Translations under genes and position numbers: made by a program
Notes under the pieces: model-generated
Told to the model about the DNA's origin: nothing
Database searches by the model: none
Seen by the model: only the letters and a program-made list of their open reading frames with translations
Origin: Roseateles depolymerans
GTDB taxonomy: Bacteria > Pseudomonadota > Gammaproteobacteria > Burkholderiales > Burkholderiaceae_C
DNA length: 64,000 nt
Reading direction: 5' to 3'
Assembly (NCBI RefSeq): GCF_003387155.1
Contig: NZ_QUMT01000002.1
Coordinates: forward strand, 191,694-255,693
In this document: positions 54,831-63,228 of the stretch, piece after piece
Position numbering within the stretch: the first letter of the stretch is position 1
Layout of the letters: every line of letters begins with the position of its first letter

Positions 54831-56354
54831 GTGAGCGTGTCATCGTTGTGTCTTCGAGGTGTGGTGGGGCTGTGGCGGGGTGTCGTGGGTCGGCCCGTGG
54901 GGACGGGCATGTGGCCCGTTTCCGCGCTGGCTCTCGTGCTGCTGCTGGGCGTACCAACGGTGTTCCACGTGCGGGCGGCCTGGGCCGCTGTGCATGACGG
55001 CGCGACGCGGCCGACCATTGCGGCAAGCGCGCAGGTGGCGAAGGTGGACCCACCTGCGACCCCTTTCTACGCAAGCACCTTCCAGCGCAATCCAAGCCCC
55101 GCCGAATTGACCGAGCTCGGCCGGCAGCTCTTCCATGAGACGGCCTTGTCGGCCAGCGGGCGCATGTCCTGCGCGTCCTGCCACGATCCGGCCCATGCCT
55201 ACGGGCCTCCCAACGGCCGCGCCGTTCAGTGGGGCGGCGCGGGCGCGCAGGGCGTGCCGGGCCTGCGCGCGGTGCCGTCGCTGATGTACCGGCAGACCAC
55301 GCCCCCGTTCAGCGAGCACTTCTTCGACAACGACGGCAATGACGCCGAAGACCAGGGGCCGACTGGCGGCTTCGCCTGGGATGGTCGCGCCGGCTCGGCG
55401 CATGAACAGGCGCAGGCACCGCTGCTGTCGCCGTTCGAGATGGCCAACCGCGATCGTGGCGAGGTGGTGAAACGGCTGGCGGCGTCCCCGTCCGCGTCGG
55501 CGATGCGCGCCACCTTCGGTCCGCAGGTCCTGGACGATACGGCGACTGGGTGGAAGGGCCTGGTGTTGGCGCTGGAAGTCTTTCAGCAAAGCCCCGGCGA
55601 CTTCGCACCCTTCAGCAGCCGTTATGACGACTACCTGCGCGGCAAGGTCACGCTGACGGCAGCGGAAAGCCGCGGGCTGCGGGTCTTCAATGACGCCACC
55701 CGAGGCAACTGCGCGTCCTGCCACATCAGCGACATCAAGCGCGGCGCCTTTCCGCTGTTCACCGACATGGGCCACATCGCCCTGGGCGTGCCCCGCAACC
55801 CTGCCATCCCGGCCAACCGTCAGGCCGACTGGTACGACCTGGGGCTGTGCGGTCCTCTGCGCCAGGACCTGACGCAGCATGCGGACTACTGTGGCCGCTT
55901 CAAGACGCCGTCCTTGCGCAACGTGGCCACGCGACAGGTCTTCTTCCACAACGGCAGCATGACGCGGCTGGATCAAGCCGTGCGTTTCTACGCTGAGCGG
56001 GACGTGCATCCGGAGCGTTGGTATCCGAGGGATGCCAAGGGGCGGGTGCGCAAGTTCGATGACCTGCCACCGGCCTATCACGCCAACGTCAACCGGGAGG
56101 TGCCCTTTGGCGGGCAGCCGGGCGGCCGGGCCACGATGAGCGAGCAGGACATCGCGGACGTGGTGGCCTTTCTGAAGACCTTGACCGATGCTCCGAAGGC
56201 GGCGGAGCGCGGGACGGGCAAGAACGGCGGGAGCGTCTCCACCGCAAGCGCTGAGAGCGCCATGAACGCCATGAGCGCCACAAGGGACACAAGCGCCATG
56301 AGCGCCACGAGCAGAAGGGATGCGACGATGGATGCTGGACCTGCAAGGCCTTGA
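54831..56354 (+). CDS. Di-haem cytochrome c peroxidase/MauG-family protein
   Basis: 507 residues, exported (hydrophobic segment ALALVLLLGVPTVFHV). Two c-type haem attachment sites, CASCH at about residues 114 and 294, define the bacterial di-haem peroxidase fold. LGRQLFHETALSASGRMSC is the family start and KTPSLRNVATRQVFFHNGSM the usual C-haem region with the axial Met context. The C-terminal 50 residues are low complexity (SAMSATRDTSAMSATS) with no partner structure. Activity could be H2O2 reduction or MauG-like oxidation. The start is one of several possible near 54831-54900. Confidence 0.88.
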   Translation: MSVSSLCLRGVVGLWRGVVGRPVGTGMWPVSALALVLLLGVPTVFHVRAAWAAVHDGATRPTIAASAQVAKVDPPATPFYASTFQRNPSPAELTELGRQLFHETALSASGRMSCASCHDPAHAYGPPNGRAVQWGGAGAQGVPGLRAVPSLMYRQTTPPFSEHFFDNDGNDAEDQGPTGGFAWDGRAGSAHEQAQAPLLSPFEMANRDRGEVVKRLAASPSASAMRATFGPQVLDDTATGWKGLVLALEVFQQSPGDFAPFSSRYDDYLRGKVTLTAAESRGLRVFNDATRGNCASCHISDIKRGAFPLFTDMGHIALGVPRNPAIPANRQADWYDLGLCGPLRQDLTQHADYCGRFKTPSLRNVATRQVFFHNGSMTRLDQAVRFYAERDVHPERWYPRDAKGRVRKFDDLPPAYHANVNREVPFGGQPGGRATMSEQDIADVVAFLKTLTDAPKAAERGTGKNGGSVSTASAESAMNAMSATRDTSAMSATSRRDATMDAGPARP

Positions 56355-56420
56355 CCGGACCCTCTGCACGCTTTTGCTGCGTTGGTCACAATCGACCGAT
56401 CATTGCTTCCTTCTCGCACC

Positions 56421-57125
56421 ATGACCGATCTGTCCCGCTTCCCCATCACCCAGAAATGGCCCGCGCAGCATCCCGACCGTTTGCAGCTGTATTCGCTGCC
56501 GACGCCCAACGGCGTGAAGGTCTCGATCTTCCTGGAAGAGGTGGGGCTGCCTTACGAAGCCCACCTGGTGAGCTTCCAGACGAATGACCAGCTGTCGCCG
56601 GAATTCCTGTCGCTGAACCCCAACAACAAGATTCCCGCCATCCTCGATCCGCAAGGCCCGGGCGGCGAGCCGCTGGCCCTGTTCGAGTCCGGTGCCATCC
56701 TGATCTACCTGGCCGAGAAGACCGGGCAGTTGCTGCCCACCGATCCGGCGCGTCGTTATGAGACGCTGCAATGGGTGATGTTCCAGATGGGCGGCGTGGG
56801 CCCGATGTTTGGCCAACTGGGCTTCTTCCACAAATTCGCGGGCAAGGACTTCGAGGACAAGCGCCCTCGCGACCGCTACGTAGCCGAGTCCAAGCGGCTG
56901 CTGAAGGTGCTGAACGACCGCCTGACCGGCCGCGGCTGGATCATGGGCAACGACTACACCATTGCCGACATCGCCATCTGGCCGTGGGTCAACACGCTGG
57001 CCCACTTCTATGAGGCCGGTGATCTGGTCGGCCTGTCGGAGTTCAAGGATGTGCAGCGTGTGCTGGAAGCCTTCCTGGCACGGGATGCGGTGCAGCGGGG
57101 GCTGAATGCTCCCGCACGGACCTGA
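56421..57125 (+). CDS. Glutathione S-transferase family protein (YfcG-like)
   Basis: 234 residues. The N-terminal thioredoxin-like domain shows LYSLPTPNGVKVSIFLEE with the Asn of the Nu-class GSH/GSSG site, LNPNNKIPAILDP and the gamma-glutamyl-binding FESGAILIYLAEKTG. The C-terminal helical domain has FMGNDYTIADIAIWPWV in the form IMGNDYTIADIAIWPWV, the N-capping box. It fits disulfide-reducing Nu-class enzymes such as YfcG/YghU. The ATG at 56421 starts the conserved frame. Confidence 0.93.
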   Translation: MTDLSRFPITQKWPAQHPDRLQLYSLPTPNGVKVSIFLEEVGLPYEAHLVSFQTNDQLSPEFLSLNPNNKIPAILDPQGPGGEPLALFESGAILIYLAEKTGQLLPTDPARRYETLQWVMFQMGGVGPMFGQLGFFHKFAGKDFEDKRPRDRYVAESKRLLKVLNDRLTGRGWIMGNDYTIADIAIWPWVNTLAHFYEAGDLVGLSEFKDVQRVLEAFLARDAVQRGLNAPART

Positions 57126-57165
57126 GCGGGTTCATGCGGTCCGCGCGCGGGTGCCCAGCGACATC

Positions 57166-57206
57166 GGCGAGCGGCTTCGTCAAGCGACTTTGACGGGGCG
57201 CTCGCC
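57166..57206. terminator. Compound hairpin between GST and slyX
   Basis: GGCGAGCG (57166-57173) pairs with CGCTCGCC (57199-57206), with an inner CGTCAA/TTGACG stem. It lies between two convergent genes; bidirectional termination is inferred. Confidence 0.6.
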
Positions 57207-57212
57207 TCGATC

Positions 57213-57461
57213 TCAATAATGCGGCGGCAGTTCATCCCGCAGGCTGCGGGGGCCGTCGCCGCGTCCGTCGGGCATCTGGCGCCGCAGTTGGGTGATTTCG
57301 CGCACCAGCGCCTCGATCTGCTGTTGCTGCAAGGCGACCTGGGCATTGAGCGTGTCCAGCAGGTCTTCGGTGAAGCTGGCCTTGATCTCCAGCTCGGTGA
57401 TGCGCTGCTCCAGTTGGGCAGCGGTCTCGGGGACGGATGAGGGTTCGAATTCCTGGCTCAT
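57213..57461 (-). CDS. slyX: SlyX family protein
   Basis: 82 residues, nearly all coiled coil: QLEQRITELEIKASFTEDLL followed by NAQVALQQQQIEALVREITQ, the SlyX signature. The C-terminus PHY with preceding PP is typical of the family. Function is unknown; slyX was first seen beside slyD in E. coli, but slyD is not here. Confidence 0.9.
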   Translation of the reverse strand: MSQEFEPSSVPETAAQLEQRITELEIKASFTEDLLDTLNAQVALQQQQIEALVREITQLRRQMPDGRGDGPRSLRDELPPHY

Positions 57462-57509
57462 GGCCAGGATTGGAACATCATTGCCTCGACCGCGCCGCGG
57501 ATCACCGCA

Positions 57510-59456
57510 TCACCGCTGCGACATCAGCTCCGCAATCACCGGCACCGGCGCATTGCCGTAGCTCAGGAATTCCTCGTGGAAGTCCTTGAGCTTGAAGCGA
57601 TCGCCCAGCGCCTGGCGACGTTTCTCGCGCAGTTCCATGATGTCGGCGTAGCCGCTGAAGTAGCTGGTCAACTGCACCGAGGTCAGTTGCACCCGGCGCC
57701 ACTTCTCACGGGCTTCCCGCTCGGTCTGGAAGGCCTGGCGCATCAGCAGATCGAGCGCCTGCTCCTGCGTCATGCCCTTCACGTGCACGCTGTAGTCCAG
57801 GATCGTGTTGGTCACGCTGCGCAGGTTCCACTTGCTGTACATCAGCCACATCTCGGGCGCCTGGTTGCCGTAGCCGGACTCCAGCATCATCCGCTCGCCA
57901 TACACCGCCCAGCCTTCCACCATGGCACCGTTGCCGAACAGCGCCTTCACCAGCGACGGTGACTTGTTCGCATGCACCAGCTGCGTGTAGTGGCCCGGCA
58001 CCGCTTCATGGATGTTGAGGATTTGCAGGATCCAGTGGTTGTACTCGCGCAGGGTGCTTTCCGCCTGCTCGTCGGTCAGGTCGTCCAGCGGCGTGACGTT
58101 GTAGTAGGTGCGGTCCTGCGGCCGATACGGGCCGGGGGCTTCGATGCCGGCGCCGGCCACGCCGCGCTGGTAGACCGGTGTCTCACGCACCATCAGCGGC
58201 TTGCTGGGGTCCATGACGAGCAGGTCGTGGTCCACGATCCAGCGCTCCAGTTGCGGGATCTGGGCGCGGATCTCCGCCACGAAGTTCTCCCGCTTCACAT
58301 GCTGGGCCGAGAGCGTGCCGATCACCGCACCGATCTTGGCAAAACGGTCGGCGGGCTTGGGGGCGTCGCCCTGCGTCTGCGTCCACAGCTGATCGGCCAG
58401 GCCGTCCATGCGGGTCAGCAGTTCCTCGCGGGCGGCCAGGGCCTTCTGGTACATCTGCTCGGCGCTGTGGGCCGACTGGATGTCGTAGCCGAATTTTTTC
58501 TCGTACAGCGCCTGGCCGAGACGGAAGCTGCGCGCCGATCCATCCGCCTTGAGCGTGGCCAGCGTCTGCGTCAGGCTGCTGCGCCAGCCCTGCACGGCAG
58601 CGCGGGCGGCGGCCAGGCGCTGCTGAAGCTGTTGGCGCTCGGCCTTGCTCAGGCCTTTGGCCGCATCGCTGTCGGCGGCTTTCTGGATGTCCTCCAGCAC
58701 GCTCAGCACGCCAGGGGCCTGGTCGATGGCGAGCTGGGTGTGCTCCAGCGTGGGATGGTTCAGGTTGGCGGCGCCCGCCTGGTAGTAGGCCGGCACCTGC
58801 GCCAGTCGGCTGGACAGGGCGCGCAGCCGCTGGGGCAGCGGGGCATAGTCGGTGTTGAGGATGAGGTCGAGCAGGCTCGCCACATTCACCGAGGCCGGGT
58901 TCCATTCGAATTCGCGCAGTTCGGTCAGGGCGAACTGGTCGCTGCGCAGCTTGTTGAGCAACTGGCCCAGGTCGGTGCGGGACGCCGCGCTCAGGGACGC
59001 GGCCTGCACCGCTTCGAAGCGCTGCAGCCACTGGCGCACAAAGCTCAGCTGGGCCGCGCGGCTTTTGTTGTCGGGCAGGTTGAGCCGGGCCGCGAATTCA
59101 TAGCGCCCTGCGGCCACGGCGGCATCGGGGTCCAGGCGCCACAGCGCTTCGATGAAGTCATGGGCAAGACGCTGGAAGCGCTTGTCCGCGGCGGACGAGG
59201 GGAGGGGCCGGGAAGGGCTGGCCGTGCCTGCCGATGCGGACGCCGCGCCGGGGGCTGCACGTTCGGCCGCATGTTCGGCCGCACGTTCGGCGGCATTTTG
59301 GGCCGCAACATCCGGCAGGCCGGCGGCCAGCGTCACGCCGCTGAAGACGCTTGCGGTCATCAGCGCGGCGGTGGCCAGCAGCGATCGGGTCGGAGACAGG
59401 GACGGCATCCCGCAGCGCGCGCGAGAGCCCAGACGGAGGAGGGTGGGGGCAGTCAT
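57510..59456 (-). CDS. DUF885 family exported metallopeptidase-like protein
   Basis: About 648 residues from the ATG at 59456 (alternative ATG at 59408). A signal segment (LLATAALMTASVFSGVTLAA) is followed by an Ala/Glu-rich stretch (NAAERAAEHAAERAAPG). The long helical DUF885 domain has the HExxxxH-like site HEAVPGHYTQL (about residue 481) and YGERMMLESGYG with a candidate third metal ligand, suggesting a gluzincin-like zinc peptidase. Enzymatic data for the family are limited, so peptidase activity is inference. Confidence 0.87.
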   Translation of the reverse strand: MTAPTLLRLGSRARCGMPSLSPTRSLLATAALMTASVFSGVTLAAGLPDVAAQNAAERAAEHAAERAAPGAASASAGTASPSRPLPSSAADKRFQRLAHDFIEALWRLDPDAAVAAGRYEFAARLNLPDNKSRAAQLSFVRQWLQRFEAVQAASLSAASRTDLGQLLNKLRSDQFALTELREFEWNPASVNVASLLDLILNTDYAPLPQRLRALSSRLAQVPAYYQAGAANLNHPTLEHTQLAIDQAPGVLSVLEDIQKAADSDAAKGLSKAERQQLQQRLAAARAAVQGWRSSLTQTLATLKADGSARSFRLGQALYEKKFGYDIQSAHSAEQMYQKALAAREELLTRMDGLADQLWTQTQGDAPKPADRFAKIGAVIGTLSAQHVKRENFVAEIRAQIPQLERWIVDHDLLVMDPSKPLMVRETPVYQRGVAGAGIEAPGPYRPQDRTYYNVTPLDDLTDEQAESTLREYNHWILQILNIHEAVPGHYTQLVHANKSPSLVKALFGNGAMVEGWAVYGERMMLESGYGNQAPEMWLMYSKWNLRSVTNTILDYSVHVKGMTQEQALDLLMRQAFQTEREAREKWRRVQLTSVQLTSYFSGYADIMELREKRRQALGDRFKLKDFHEEFLSYGNAPVPVIAELMSQR

Positions 59457-59634
59457 GGGGCGCCAGCATAACGACGGGGTGGTCGGTGCCAAGCGCGTGA
59501 ACCCCAGCTTGGCCGTCAATGCGGCGATCATCGCCCCGCCGTGCGGCGAAGCGATGACCGGTGCGCAGGCGCGAGGGGCAGAGAAGCGGAGGCCCGGAGG
59601 CCCGCAGGCGCGGGTAGAAGCCTCCGAGCCAGCG

Positions 59635-61521
59635 TTATCCGATCAGCCAGGTGCTGATGCGGAAGGTGAGCCACGAGGCCAGATAGGCCAGCGCGAACAG
59701 GTAGCCCAGCATGATCGCGGGAATCTTGTAGCCGTTGGTCTCGCGCTTGACGGCCGCAATGGTGGACAGGCACTGCGGCGCGAACACATACCAGGCCAGC
59801 AGCGAGAAGGCGGTCGGCAGGCTCCAGGTCTGCACGATCAGCGGCGTCAGGGCCTGGGCGGCATCTTCCGCCGTGGCGGACAGCGAATACACCGTGCCCA
59901 GCGCGCTCACCGCGATCTCCCGCGCCGCCAGCCCCGGCACCAGCGCAAGGCTGATCTGCCAGTTGAAGCCGATCGGCTCGAACACCACCGCGAGCGCACG
60001 GCCCAGCATGCCGGCGATGCTGTATTCGATCGGCGCGCCGGTCGCACCCGGCGGCGGTGCCGGGAAGCTGGAGAGCAGCCACAGCAGCAGCGTCAGCGCC
60101 AGGATGATGGTGCCCACGCGCTTGATGAAGATCTCGGTGCGCTGCCACAGGCCGATGGCGATGCTGCGGCCATGCGGCCAGTGGTAGCTGGGCAGCTCCA
60201 TCATCAGCGGACGCACCTGGCGGCCGCTGCTGGTGAAGCGCTTGAGCACCCAGGCCACGCCCATGGCCGCGAGGATGCCGGCCATGTAGAGCGCGAACAA
60301 CACCAGCCCCTGCAGGCCGATGCCGCCCCAGACGGTGCGCTCCGGAATGAAGGCGCCGATCAGCAGCGCATACACCGGCAGGCGGGCCGAGCAGGTCATC
60401 AAGGGCGCGATCAGGATGGTCACCAGGCGGTCGCGCGGATTGGCGATCGAGCGGGTGGCCATGATGCCGGGAATGGCGCAGGCAAAGCTGGACAGCAGCG
60501 GGATGAAGCTGCGGCCCGACAGGCCCACCGACCCCATGATCCGATCCAGCAGGAAGGCGGCACGCGGCAGATAGCCGGACTCTTCCAGGATCAGGATGAA
60601 GAAGAACAGGATCAGGATCTGCGGCAGGAAGACCAGCACCGAGCCGACGCCCGCGATCAACCCGTCCACGATCAGGCTGCGGAAGTAGCCTTCCGGTAGC
60701 AGGGCGCCAACCCGCTCGCCGAGCCAGGCAATGCCGCCTTCGATCACGTCCTTGGGCGGCTCGGCCCAGGAGAACACCGCCTGGAACAGGAAGAACAGCA
60801 ACACCGCCAGGATGATCGGGCCCAGCACCGGATGCAGCACGATGCGGTCCACCTTGTCGCTGGGCAGCTCGCCCTGGTGGCTGTCGAGCTTGAGCTCGCG
60901 CAGGATGGTGGTGATGCGTTGCTGGTCGTCGCCTTCCGCCGCCTCGCCGGGCTGCGCAGCCTGCAGGGGATCGGCGGCCTGCCAGGTCTCGGGCTGGTCC
61001 AGCACCGCGCGCAGCTCATCCAGGCCGTGGCCATCGGTGGCCACGGTGCGCACCACCGGCACGCCCAGCAACTGGCTGAAACGCTGCGTGTCCACTTGAA
61101 TGCCGCGACGGGCCGCCAGGTCGGACATGTTCAGCGCCACCACGCAGGGCACGCCCTGACGCTGCACGGCAAAGAAGAGGCGCAGATTGCGGCGCAGATT
61201 GGTGGCGTCGAGCACACACACCACCAGGTCGGGGCGCTTTTCGCCCTGAGCGCGGCCGGCCAGCACATCCACGGTGACGCGCTCGTCCGGCGAGCGCGGA
61301 TAGAGGCTGTAGGTGCCCGGCAGGTCCAGCACGCGCAGCAGCTTGCCGGCGGCGGTGCGCAGCCGGCCTTCCTTGCGCTCGACCGTCACGCCCGCATAGT
61401 TGGCGACCTTTTGGCGGCTGCCGGTGAGGCGGTTGAAGAGCGCGGTCTTGCCGCAGTTGGGATTGCCCACCAGGGCCAGCAACGGGCCAGCGGGGTGGAC
61501 GTGGATCACGGCCTCACGCAT
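59635..61521 (-). CDS. feoB: Ferrous iron transport protein B
   Basis: 628-residue inner-membrane Fe(II) transporter with a GTPase head. G1 is LVGNPNCGKTALFNRLTGS (about residues 17-35); G2 is in VANYAGVTVERKEG; G3 DLPGTYSL; G4 ALNMSD. Gate and core domains follow with about eight helices, including CAIPGIMATRSI and SARLPVYALL, the Cys-containing Fe path. It is shorter than E. coli FeoB (773), mainly in the cytosolic helical domain and the C-terminus, as in several betaproteobacteria. It overlaps feoA by 8 nt. Confidence 0.95.
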   Translation of the reverse strand: MREAVIHVHPAGPLLALVGNPNCGKTALFNRLTGSRQKVANYAGVTVERKEGRLRTAAGKLLRVLDLPGTYSLYPRSPDERVTVDVLAGRAQGEKRPDLVVCVLDATNLRRNLRLFFAVQRQGVPCVVALNMSDLAARRGIQVDTQRFSQLLGVPVVRTVATDGHGLDELRAVLDQPETWQAADPLQAAQPGEAAEGDDQQRITTILRELKLDSHQGELPSDKVDRIVLHPVLGPIILAVLLFFLFQAVFSWAEPPKDVIEGGIAWLGERVGALLPEGYFRSLIVDGLIAGVGSVLVFLPQILILFFFILILEESGYLPRAAFLLDRIMGSVGLSGRSFIPLLSSFACAIPGIMATRSIANPRDRLVTILIAPLMTCSARLPVYALLIGAFIPERTVWGGIGLQGLVLFALYMAGILAAMGVAWVLKRFTSSGRQVRPLMMELPSYHWPHGRSIAIGLWQRTEIFIKRVGTIILALTLLLWLLSSFPAPPPGATGAPIEYSIAGMLGRALAVVFEPIGFNWQISLALVPGLAAREIAVSALGTVYSLSATAEDAAQALTPLIVQTWSLPTAFSLLAWYVFAPQCLSTIAAVKRETNGYKIPAIMLGYLFALAYLASWLTFRISTWLIG

Positions 61522-61816
61522 GCGGGGCTCCGTTCAGCGGCGCGATGCACGACGCATCCTCATCCATCCCCAGCAGATGGACACAGTCTGCCTCCGCACG
61601 TCGCAGTGCGAACGTGGACTGTCCGATGCGCACCACCAGCGGGTCCTGCCCCGGCAGAGCGCGTGCCAGCACGGCCACATGTTCACCGGCCACGAAGCCG
61701 AGTTCTTCCAGCCATTGCTTCCATTCCGGCGCGTAGGCGGGAGCCTGCAGCGCCTTGACGCGGTGCGCCTGGCCGATGGCGGCGTGGGCGAGGGTAGGGA
61801 TCGGGACAGCGCTCAT
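61514..61816 (-). CDS. feoA: Ferrous iron transport protein A
   Basis: 100-residue SH3-like cytosolic partner of FeoB. EWKQWLEELGFVAGEHVAVLA and GQDPLVVRIGQSTFALRRAEAD match the FeoA beta-barrel. It is immediately before feoB with an 8-nt overlap. A Fur-like box 49-67 nt upstream suggests iron repression. Confidence 0.9.
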   Translation of the reverse strand: MSAVPIPTLAHAAIGQAHRVKALQAPAYAPEWKQWLEELGFVAGEHVAVLARALPGQDPLVVRIGQSTFALRRAEADCVHLLGMDEDASCIAPLNGAPHA

Positions 61817-61864
61817 GAGTTGGGAATCCAGGCGAGCCGAAAGAGCTGGCGAAGTGACAATTCT

Positions 61865-61883
61865 AAATGAAAGTAATTCTCAA
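61865..61883 (-). promoter_or_regulatory. Putative Fur box upstream of feoAB
   Basis: AAATGAAAGTAATTCTCAA (plus-strand reading), in an AT-rich island of a GC-rich spacer, shares 15 of 19 positions with the box before the siderophore receptor gene. Confidence 0.65.
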
Positions 61884-62219
61884 CTCTGCGGAATCGCTTG
61901 GGGACCCTGGCGGGCAAGAGCTGGGCGATTGGCGCTCGGTCCGCGGCGCGACCCCGTTTAGAGCCCGCGCCCCAGATCGCCAGGGGCCGCAAACGTTTAG
62001 CGTTTTCCTTAGACTCGTCTACACTCCGCGATCCTTAAAATCCGCCCCGCTCCGTCCAGCCGGCACCTGTCTTCCGCTCCCCTCCTGCTGCCCCACCGAT
62101 GCGCCTGCGGCCACCGTCCGTGCGCCACGGTTGATAAGGTCTTTGGCAGCGGGATGGCCCGGATCGTGCATGCTGACGGGCTTGTGTTTGGACTCTTCCC
62201 TCGTTGAATCGGGACTGCA
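61884..62219. other. Upstream region of the BMP transporter operon
   Basis: About 336 nt without a gene. It contains the small inverted repeat TAGAC-TC-GTCTA near 62010-62022 and possible -10-like TACACT next to it. No RNA gene or clear regulatory site is identified. Confidence 0.4.
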
Positions 62220-63212
62220 ATGAAGCCTTCCATGTCGCTTTCCTCGCTCATGTCCGGCCTGGTGCTGGCACTGGTGTCCGGCACGGCGCTGGCGCAAGCC
62301 ACCACGCCGGCGGTCATCTTCGACATGGGCGGCAAGTTCGACAAATCCTTCAACGAGGCCGCCTACCGCGGCGTCGAGAAGTGGAAGGCCGACACCGGCG
62401 GCAAGTATTTCGAATTCGAGATCAGCAACGAAACCCAGCGCGTGCAGGCCATCCGCCGCATGGCCGAGCGGGGCGCCAGCCCCATCATCTCGGTGGGTTT
62501 TGCGCAGGCCTCGGCGCTGAACCAGGTGGCCAAGGACTTCCCCAAGACCAAGTTCGTCATCATCGACGAGAAGGTCAACCAGCCCAACGTGCAGTCCGTG
62601 CTGTTCAAGGAACAGGAAGGCAGCTTCCTGGTGGGCGCGCTGGCCTCGCTGACCAGCAAGACCGGCAAGGTCGGTTTCATCGGCGGCATGGACATCCCGC
62701 TGATCCGCAAGTTTGAATGCGGCTACGAGCAGGGCGCCAAGGCCGCCAACCCCAAGGTCGAGCTCTTCAAGAACATGACCGGCACGACCGCCACCGCGTG
62801 GAACGACCCCACCCGCGGCGGTGAGCTGGCCAAGGCCCAGTTTGCCAAGGGCGTGGACGTGGTCTTCGCTGCCGCTGGGGGGACCGGCGTGGGCATCTAC
62901 CAGGCCGCCAAGGACGCCGGCAAGTTCGCCATCGGCGTGGACAGCAACCAGAACCACCTGCAGCCCGGCACCATGCTGAGCTCGATGGTCAAGCGGGTGG
63001 ACGTGGCCGTCTACAACGTGCTGAAGGAATGGAAGCCGGGCGTGCTGGTGCTGGGCCTGAAGGAAGGCGGCGTCGAGTACGCGCTGGACCAGGACAATGC
63101 CAAGCTGATCTCGCCGGCGGTGAAGGCCAAGCTGGACGGCTACAAGGCCGACATCGTTGCCGGCAAGATCAAGGTGGCCGACTACATGGCCGACAACGCC
63201 TGCAAGAACTGA
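62220..63212 (+). CDS. BMP-family ABC transporter substrate-binding protein
   Basis: 330-residue periplasmic binding protein of the basic membrane protein (Med/PnrA) family, which binds nucleosides or purine derivatives. A signal peptide (LVLALVSGTALAQ) is followed by VIFDMGGKFDKSFNEAAYRG, the conserved start with DxSFN. VGFIGGMDIPLIRKFECGYE and VVFAAAGGTGVGIYQAAKDA are family marks, and GVDSNQN lies in the ligand hinge. It begins the importer whose ATPase gene follows 16 nt later. Nucleoside is the likely ligand class. Confidence 0.92.
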   Translation: MKPSMSLSSLMSGLVLALVSGTALAQATTPAVIFDMGGKFDKSFNEAAYRGVEKWKADTGGKYFEFEISNETQRVQAIRRMAERGASPIISVGFAQASALNQVAKDFPKTKFVIIDEKVNQPNVQSVLFKEQEGSFLVGALASLTSKTGKVGFIGGMDIPLIRKFECGYEQGAKAANPKVELFKNMTGTTATAWNDPTRGGELAKAQFAKGVDVVFAAAGGTGVGIYQAAKDAGKFAIGVDSNQNHLQPGTMLSSMVKRVDVAVYNVLKEWKPGVLVLGLKEGGVEYALDQDNAKLISPAVKAKLDGYKADIVAGKIKVADYMADNACKN

Positions 63213-63228
63213 TTCCCTGGCGTTCACC

